A stretch of DNA of 5,522 bases from Bacteroidota bacterium. Lineage in GTDB: Bacteria; Bacteroidota; Rhodothermia; Rhodothermales; Rubricoccaceae. Each line of letters opens with the position of its first letter. The first letter of the stretch is position 1. The position numbers were made by a program, and so were the translations under genes. Under the pieces are notes generated by a model that searched no databases, was not told the DNA's origin, and saw only the letters and a list, made by a program, of their open reading frames with translations. Positions 3,801-5,522 of this stretch are shown piece by piece. Where the stretch lies: the NCBI GenBank assembly GCA_022564455.1, contig JADFLK010000169.1:1-5522 (forward strand). Direction: 5' to 3'.

Positions 3801-5522
3801 CGACGGTGGAGATCGGCGCAACCATCAATAGGGTGGATGAACGAGTTGTGTGCGTTCGAGCCAACGTATTGGATGATTTCGAGCAGTTGATTTTCTCTCT
3901 TGAACACAGCCTCGGACTTCCGGAGCACGTCCTGTTTCTTGAGTTCGGACAGCGGGCCGCCGATGAGACAAACACCTTTTACGCCGTTCTCAACCTGATG
4001 CGAGTACTTGGGGCCGTTGATCCCGAGATCTCCCTCGAATTAAATCTGGTTACACACGATTCCCAAGCCGTTCTGGATGGCGACTCGGTCTTAAATCCGA
4101 GTGGCGCACTTTTGCTTGGTCCCGTCCGCGTTGTGCCGAGGGAGTTTCCGAACGTCCGTACCCACTTCATCGACGTGGAAACCGGTGTGACGGCAGAGGC
4201 CATTGTAGAAGCCATCCGCACGTCAGGAGGTGAGGATGTTGGTATCGAGGCTCTCCGAAATGAACAGCTGTATGGTCTTCACTACGAATCTATTCGCTTC
4301 AACGAAGCTTCTGCACCCCATACGGCCATCAAAGAAAACGGCGCCTATCTAATCACGGGGGGGTTCGGGGGCATTGGCTTATCACTTGCGCGCCATTTGG
4401 CTTCCCTGGGTCCTGTCCGCCTGGCGCTTCTGGGACGCTCGCCCTTGTCCCCCAAAGCAGCACGAATCGTCCGCGAACTGGAGGAGAGAGGGGTCGATGT
4501 TGTTTCTCTGCAGGCAGATGTGGCCGATCAGTCCCAAATGACTGATGCTGTTGCCAAGATACGAACGAGATTCGGACATTTGGACGGCGTTTTCCACACG
4601 GCAGGCGTACTGGCAGATAGACCTCTGTTGCTAAAATCGGCAGAGGACATCTCGCATGTGTTGGCGCCGAAGGTGAATGGCTCAAGAGTGATCGACGAAG
4701 TCTTGAGGGCTGATCCGCCCGATTTTGTTGTCCTCTTTTCCTCTACAAGTGCTGTCCTTGGCCTTGCGGGACAGATAGATTACGCAGCCGCAAATGCGTT
4801 CATGAACTCGTTTGCCGCGCATATGAGGGCAAACGGTCCGGTCCGTGCGGTAGCCGTCAACTGGGGGATCTGGCGAGATGTTGGAATGGCCGCGCAGTTA
4901 GAAGAAACGCACCAGGATGTCCGCTTCGATGTGGAATGTACCGAGCCGGTGGTGCATGGGCTGCTGAGCAAAATGGCTACATTGGATTCTGGCGAACGCC
5001 TTTTTGCAGGAGAACTTCAAACGGATTGCCACTGGGTGGTGGATGAACATCGCCTGGTATCTGGGCAGGCCCTTCTTCCCGGAACCGCTTTTCTCGAATT
5101 GGCCTATACGGCACTGAAGGAGACGGTAGAGGGTGGAAGCGCAGTTGAGTTGTCCAATGTGACATTTTTGTCGGCGTTGACCGTCCAGGATCGACAGCCG
5201 ACCTCGTTCCGAATTTTGTTGATCCCTGACGAGAAAGGGTATACGTTCAAGGTGGCAAGCGAGCAAGGCGGTTCTTGGGTAGAGCACGCCGTCGGCTCCG
5301 GTGTTGCTCTCAAACTAGACGGCCCTCAGTTGGATGTGAAGCAGGTTCTGGCGCGGTGTGTGGAAGGAGATGAGTGGTATGACGAGGCGCATCCGCGTAG
5401 ACAGCAGATGGATTTTCTCTCTGTTGGCGAACGGTGGTCTTGTGTTAAGCGTGTTACGCTTGGGCAGAACGAAGCTGTAGCAATCTTGGAGCTTTCCGAT
5501 GCGTTCGCAAGCGATCTCGAAG
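893..5522 (+). CDS. Type I modular polyketide synthase, KS-AT-KR-DH..., 3' end missing
   Basis: This multidomain PKS performs one round of chain extension and beta-carbon processing in the cytoplasm. The frame is open for 1543 codons from ATG 893 to the right edge with no stop. The domains in order are a short N-terminal segment (1-23), KS (24-450), KS-AT linker (451-544), AT (545-845), post-AT linker ending in YPFEHRRYW (886-894), structural KR half (924-1146), catalytic KR (1147-1356) and a DH-like domain (1370 onward, cut). Catalytic residues are present: KS C195/H331/H371, AT S640/H739, KR K1260/S1284/Y1297/N1301 and DH H1386. No carrier protein is visible before the cut, so at least an ACP should follow. 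The gene sits 23 bases after the NRPS gene on the same strand, almost certainly in one operon. The KS motifs are those of hybrid NRPS/PKS modules, consistent with accepting the chain from the upstream PCP. The placement of DH after KR is unusual. The exact start (893 versus 896) is uncertain; the family is not. Confidence 0.96.
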   Translation, partial: MVESKKHRSGDLPTASDNLVGTEIAVVGMACRFPDAPDVDTFWHNLLHGVESVRPFAEEDLRARGVSDDLLANPNYVSSGVVLDDIDQFDAGFFGFSPRDASIMDPQHRIFLECAWEALEHAGYDPGQVDCAIGVYGGCGMNGYMMYNLLSNPDLMASSGEFLVRHTGNDKDFLTTRVSYELDLKGPSVNVQTACSTSLVAVHMAIQSLLTGECDMALAGGVTINLDQEKGYLFLPGEIMSPDGHCRSFDAESKGTIFGSGVGLVVLKRMSEAIEDSDTVHGVLLGSAVNNDGRRKVGYMAPSVDGQAAVIAEALSVAGVKPRDISYVEAHGTGTPVGDPIEVAALTQVHRNTSDDVGYCGLGSVKSNIGHLDTAAGVAGLIKTIQALKHRQIPPTLHFKAPNPGLEIETSPFFVVDRAMPWKSTEGLPRRAGVSSLGVGGTNAHVVLEEAPTPALSGSSRPYQLVCISARTETAVQHAIKRLADCAQANPDLQSADVAYTLHVGRKPFAHRRFAVVAAHESLGDALRDPSTVSGGIAPPEGAQVAFMFAGGGAQHPGMGSDLYDSEPVYRGVVDEGLEILRDREDLDLHSVLFPDHAESAVREMERPSIGLPALFVTQMALARQLGHWGIVPDAVIGHSVGEYAAACISGVIGLEDALRLVALRGRLFEDLPKGGMLSVALAEDQLLGYLNDDLGIAAVNGTELCVVSGPVGALDDLEARLEAGDVDTARVKIRVAAHSSMVEEMLEPYCRFVSSLRLHPPSVRFASNLSGTWLTAEEAVSPEHWAKNVRMTVRFDDGLKTLLDEPNRVLVEIGPGRALSSLARQHALRKPTQPVISTMRHPHESSNDQQVLLNALGQAWSHGIDVDWKAYYGEEKRRRIPLPTYPFEHRRYWIEPGNVVFSEGASSESDETPVERRNDVAEWFEVPVWKPIERFAGKPVSGRWLIVHDGEARATAVIDALRTEGAEVATVEIGATINRVDERVVCVRANVLDDFEQLIFSLEHSLGLPEHVLFLEFGQRAADETNTFYAVLNLMRVLGAVDPEISLELNLVTHDSQAVLDGDSVLNPSGALLLGPVRVVPREFPNVRTHFIDVETGVTAEAIVEAIRTSGGEDVGIEALRNEQLYGLHYESIRFNEASAPHTAIKENGAYLITGGFGGIGLSLARHLASLGPVRLALLGRSPLSPKAARIVRELEERGVDVVSLQADVADQSQMTDAVAKIRTRFGHLDGVFHTAGVLADRPLLLKSAEDISHVLAPKVNGSRVIDEVLRADPPDFVVLFSSTSAVLGLAGQIDYAAANAFMNSFAAHMRANGPVRAVAVNWGIWRDVGMAAQLEETHQDVRFDVECTEPVVHGLLSKMATLDSGERLFAGELQTDCHWVVDEHRLVSGQALLPGTAFLELAYTALKETVEGGSAVELSNVTFLSALTVQDRQPTSFRILLIPDEKGYTFKVASEQGGSWVEHAVGSGVALKLDGPQLDVKQVLARCVEGDEWYDEAHPRRQQMDFLSVGERWSCVKRVTLGQNEAVAILELSDAFASDLE
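962..2242 (+). other. Ketosynthase (KS) domain, hybrid NRPS-to-PKS type
   Basis: This domain catalyses decarboxylative Claisen condensation of the incoming acyl chain with the extender unit. It spans residues 24-450, from IAVVGMACRFPDA to GTNAHVVLEEAP. The active-site Cys is in TACSTSL (C195, codon 1475-1477). The two catalytic histidines are in EAHGTGTPVGDPIE (H331, codon 1883-1885) and SNIGHLDTAAG (H371, codon 2003-2005). All three are intact, so this is an elongating KS, not a decarboxylating KSQ or an inactive KS0. Stretches such as MDPQHRIFLECAWEALEHAG and MSPDGHCRSFDA are, from memory of the family, characteristic of KS domains that follow NRPS modules. The loop near the end reads SSLGVGGTN, with Leu where PKS KS domains usually have Phe (SSFGxGGTN). 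Confidence 0.96.
2243..2524 (+). other. KS-AT linker
   Basis: These 94 residues join KS and AT in cis-AT PKSs and fold as a small alpha/beta domain packed between them. It contains YQLVCISARTETAV, the usual strand-helix start ('lvplSAktexAL'), and the conserved ADVAYTLHVGRKPFAHRRF, which precedes the AT in this family. It supports a cis-AT rather than a trans-AT architecture. Confidence 0.85.
2525..3427 (+). other. Acyltransferase (AT) domain, probably malonyl-CoA
   Basis: This domain selects the extender acyl-CoA and loads it on the module's ACP. It spans residues about 545-845, starting VAFMFAGGGAQHPGMG, a glycine-rich variant of the usual FxGQGxQ seen in many hybrid PKSs. The nucleophile is in GHSVGE (S640, codon 2810-2812). 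R665 (codon 2885-2887) sits 25 residues later, as expected for the arginine that binds the extender carboxylate. The catalytic His is H739 in VAAHSSM (codons 3098 onward). GHSVG favours malonyl over methylmalonyl (usually GHSQG). The specificity motif VAAH matches neither HAFH (malonyl) nor YASH (methylmalonyl), so the extender is inferred with moderate confidence. It ends after VLVEIGPGRALSSL. Confidence 0.93.
3428..3661 (+). other. Post-AT linker with YPFEHRRYW motif
   Basis: This segment wraps back over the KS-AT didomain in type I PKSs. The family signature LPTYPFEHRRYW is present, with YPFEHRRYW at 3548-3574. A low-complexity, acidic, serine-rich hinge follows (GASSESDE, then ERRNDVAE), probably flexible. 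In the canonical order a DH domain would begin directly after this hinge. Here the next motif is WFEVPVWKP, the start of the structural KR half. Confidence 0.85.
3662..4330 (+). other. Structural (pseudo) half of the ketoreductase domain
   Basis: About 223 residues (924-1146) form the non-catalytic Rossmann-like half that stabilises PKS ketoreductases. It begins with EVPVWKP, the usual 'f..pvWkp' strand, followed by SGRWLIVHDGEARATAVIDA. Late in the region comes GPVRVVPREFPNVRTHFID, the counterpart of the 'GpvrVipqEyPn..crsiD' stretch of hybrid PKSs. The nucleotide-binding glycine motif is absent, as expected for this half. It contains neither a carrier-protein serine motif nor DH or ER motifs, so the AT is followed directly by KR material. 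Confidence 0.85.
4331..4960 (+). other. Ketoreductase (KR) catalytic domain, B-type-like
   Basis: This domain performs NADPH-dependent reduction of the beta-keto thioester to the beta-hydroxy thioester. The cofactor loop is TGGFGGIG (residues 1155-1162, codons 4355-4378). The catalytic set is complete: K1260 in APKVNG (codon 4670-4672), S1284 and Y1297 in FSSTSAVLGLAGQIDY (codons 4742-4744 and 4781-4783, the standard 13 apart), and N1301 in YAAANAF. The diagnostic LDD loop reads LAD (4610-4618), so its third-position Asp (D1242) is kept. The position where A-type KRs have Trp, five residues after the catalytic Ser, is Leu. Together these favour a B-type (3R, D-configured) alcohol. The end is marked by NWGIWRDVGMAA. 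Confidence 0.94.
5000..5522 (+). other. Dehydratase-like (double-hotdog) domain, N-terminal half, after the KR
   Basis: This is a DH-family domain that would dehydrate the beta-hydroxy thioester to an enoyl thioester. It begins LFAGELQTDCHWVVDEHRL, the usual 'hWl.dHr' opening. The catalytic His is H1386 (codon 5048-5050), followed by LVSGQALLPGTAFLELA. Compared with the family motif HxxxGxxxxP, there are four residues rather than three between His and Gly. The later VGERW (5423-5437) sits where DH domains usually carry YGPxF. The second catalytic residue, the Asp of DxxxQ/H, is expected about 165 residues after the His and so falls beyond the window. Activity therefore cannot be decided here. 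DH-fold relatives (pyran synthase, double-bond-shifting DH, inactive DH) remain possible. The fold call is confident; the reaction is not. Confidence 0.82.

Noticed and set aside
4070..4095. A GDSV stretch resembling a carrier-protein serine motif between AT and KR, as in enediyne or PUFA synthases
   Set aside because: It reads LDGDSVLNPSG, lacks the LGxDS context and following helix, and fits the structural KR half that continues into GPVRVVPREFPN.
4357..4371. G7 and G5 runs in the KR cofactor loop as a possible frameshift site
   Set aside because: The translation through them gives the expected TGGFGGIG and stays in frame on both sides, so there is no sign of an indel. They are only a place where read errors are likely.
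4960..5522. An enoylreductase domain next to the KR
   Set aside because: No ER nucleotide-binding motif of the GGVGxAA kind is present in or around the KR; the sequence after the KR is hotdog DH.

Overview
The window is a slice of a bacterial hybrid nonribosomal peptide synthetase / polyketide synthase (NRPS/PKS) assembly line on the + strand. It holds two genes, both cut by the window edges: the 3' end of an NRPS gene (1-869) and, 23 bases later, the 5' part of a type I modular PKS gene (893-5522) that stays open to the last base. Almost the whole window is coding. There is no RNA gene, mobile element, CRISPR array or terminator that I can support.

Region by region: 1-500 is the C-terminal part of an adenylation (A) domain, from just before motif A6 through A10. 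Next come a peptidyl carrier protein (PCP, 552-767) and an arginine-rich tail ending at a TAA (867-869). The 23-base gap carries a three-codon open frame overlapping that TAA and a GGAG ribosome-binding site. The PKS then reads ketosynthase (KS, 962-2242), KS-AT linker, acyltransferase (AT, 2525-3427), post-AT linker, structural ketoreductase half (3662-4330), catalytic ketoreductase (KR, 4331-4960) and the first part of a dehydratase-like (DH) domain (5000-5522, incomplete).

How the parts should work together (inference from colinearity): the NRPS module loads an amino acid or peptidyl chain on its PCP. The KS accepts it and condenses it with an extender, probably malonyl, delivered by the AT. 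The KR reduces the beta-ketone, with a B-type-like fingerprint, and the DH, if active, removes water. The predicted unit is a 4-amino-2-enoyl (vinylogous amino acid) piece, or a statine-like gamma-amino-beta-hydroxy acid if the DH is inactive.

The most unusual point is domain order. The DH-like region lies after the KR, whereas the textbook modular order is KS-AT-DH-KR. Its catalytic motif has one extra residue, the usual YGP-type motif is altered, and the AT specificity motif is VAAH rather than HAFH or YASH.

Organism: base composition is about 55-60% G+C in lines counted by eye, with mixed codon use. That argues against a typical very high-GC actinomycete or myxobacterium and against low-GC Firmicutes. 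The KS and linker motifs resemble NRPS-PKS hybrids known from cyanobacteria, myxobacteria and other proteobacteria. I cannot name a taxon from this window alone.
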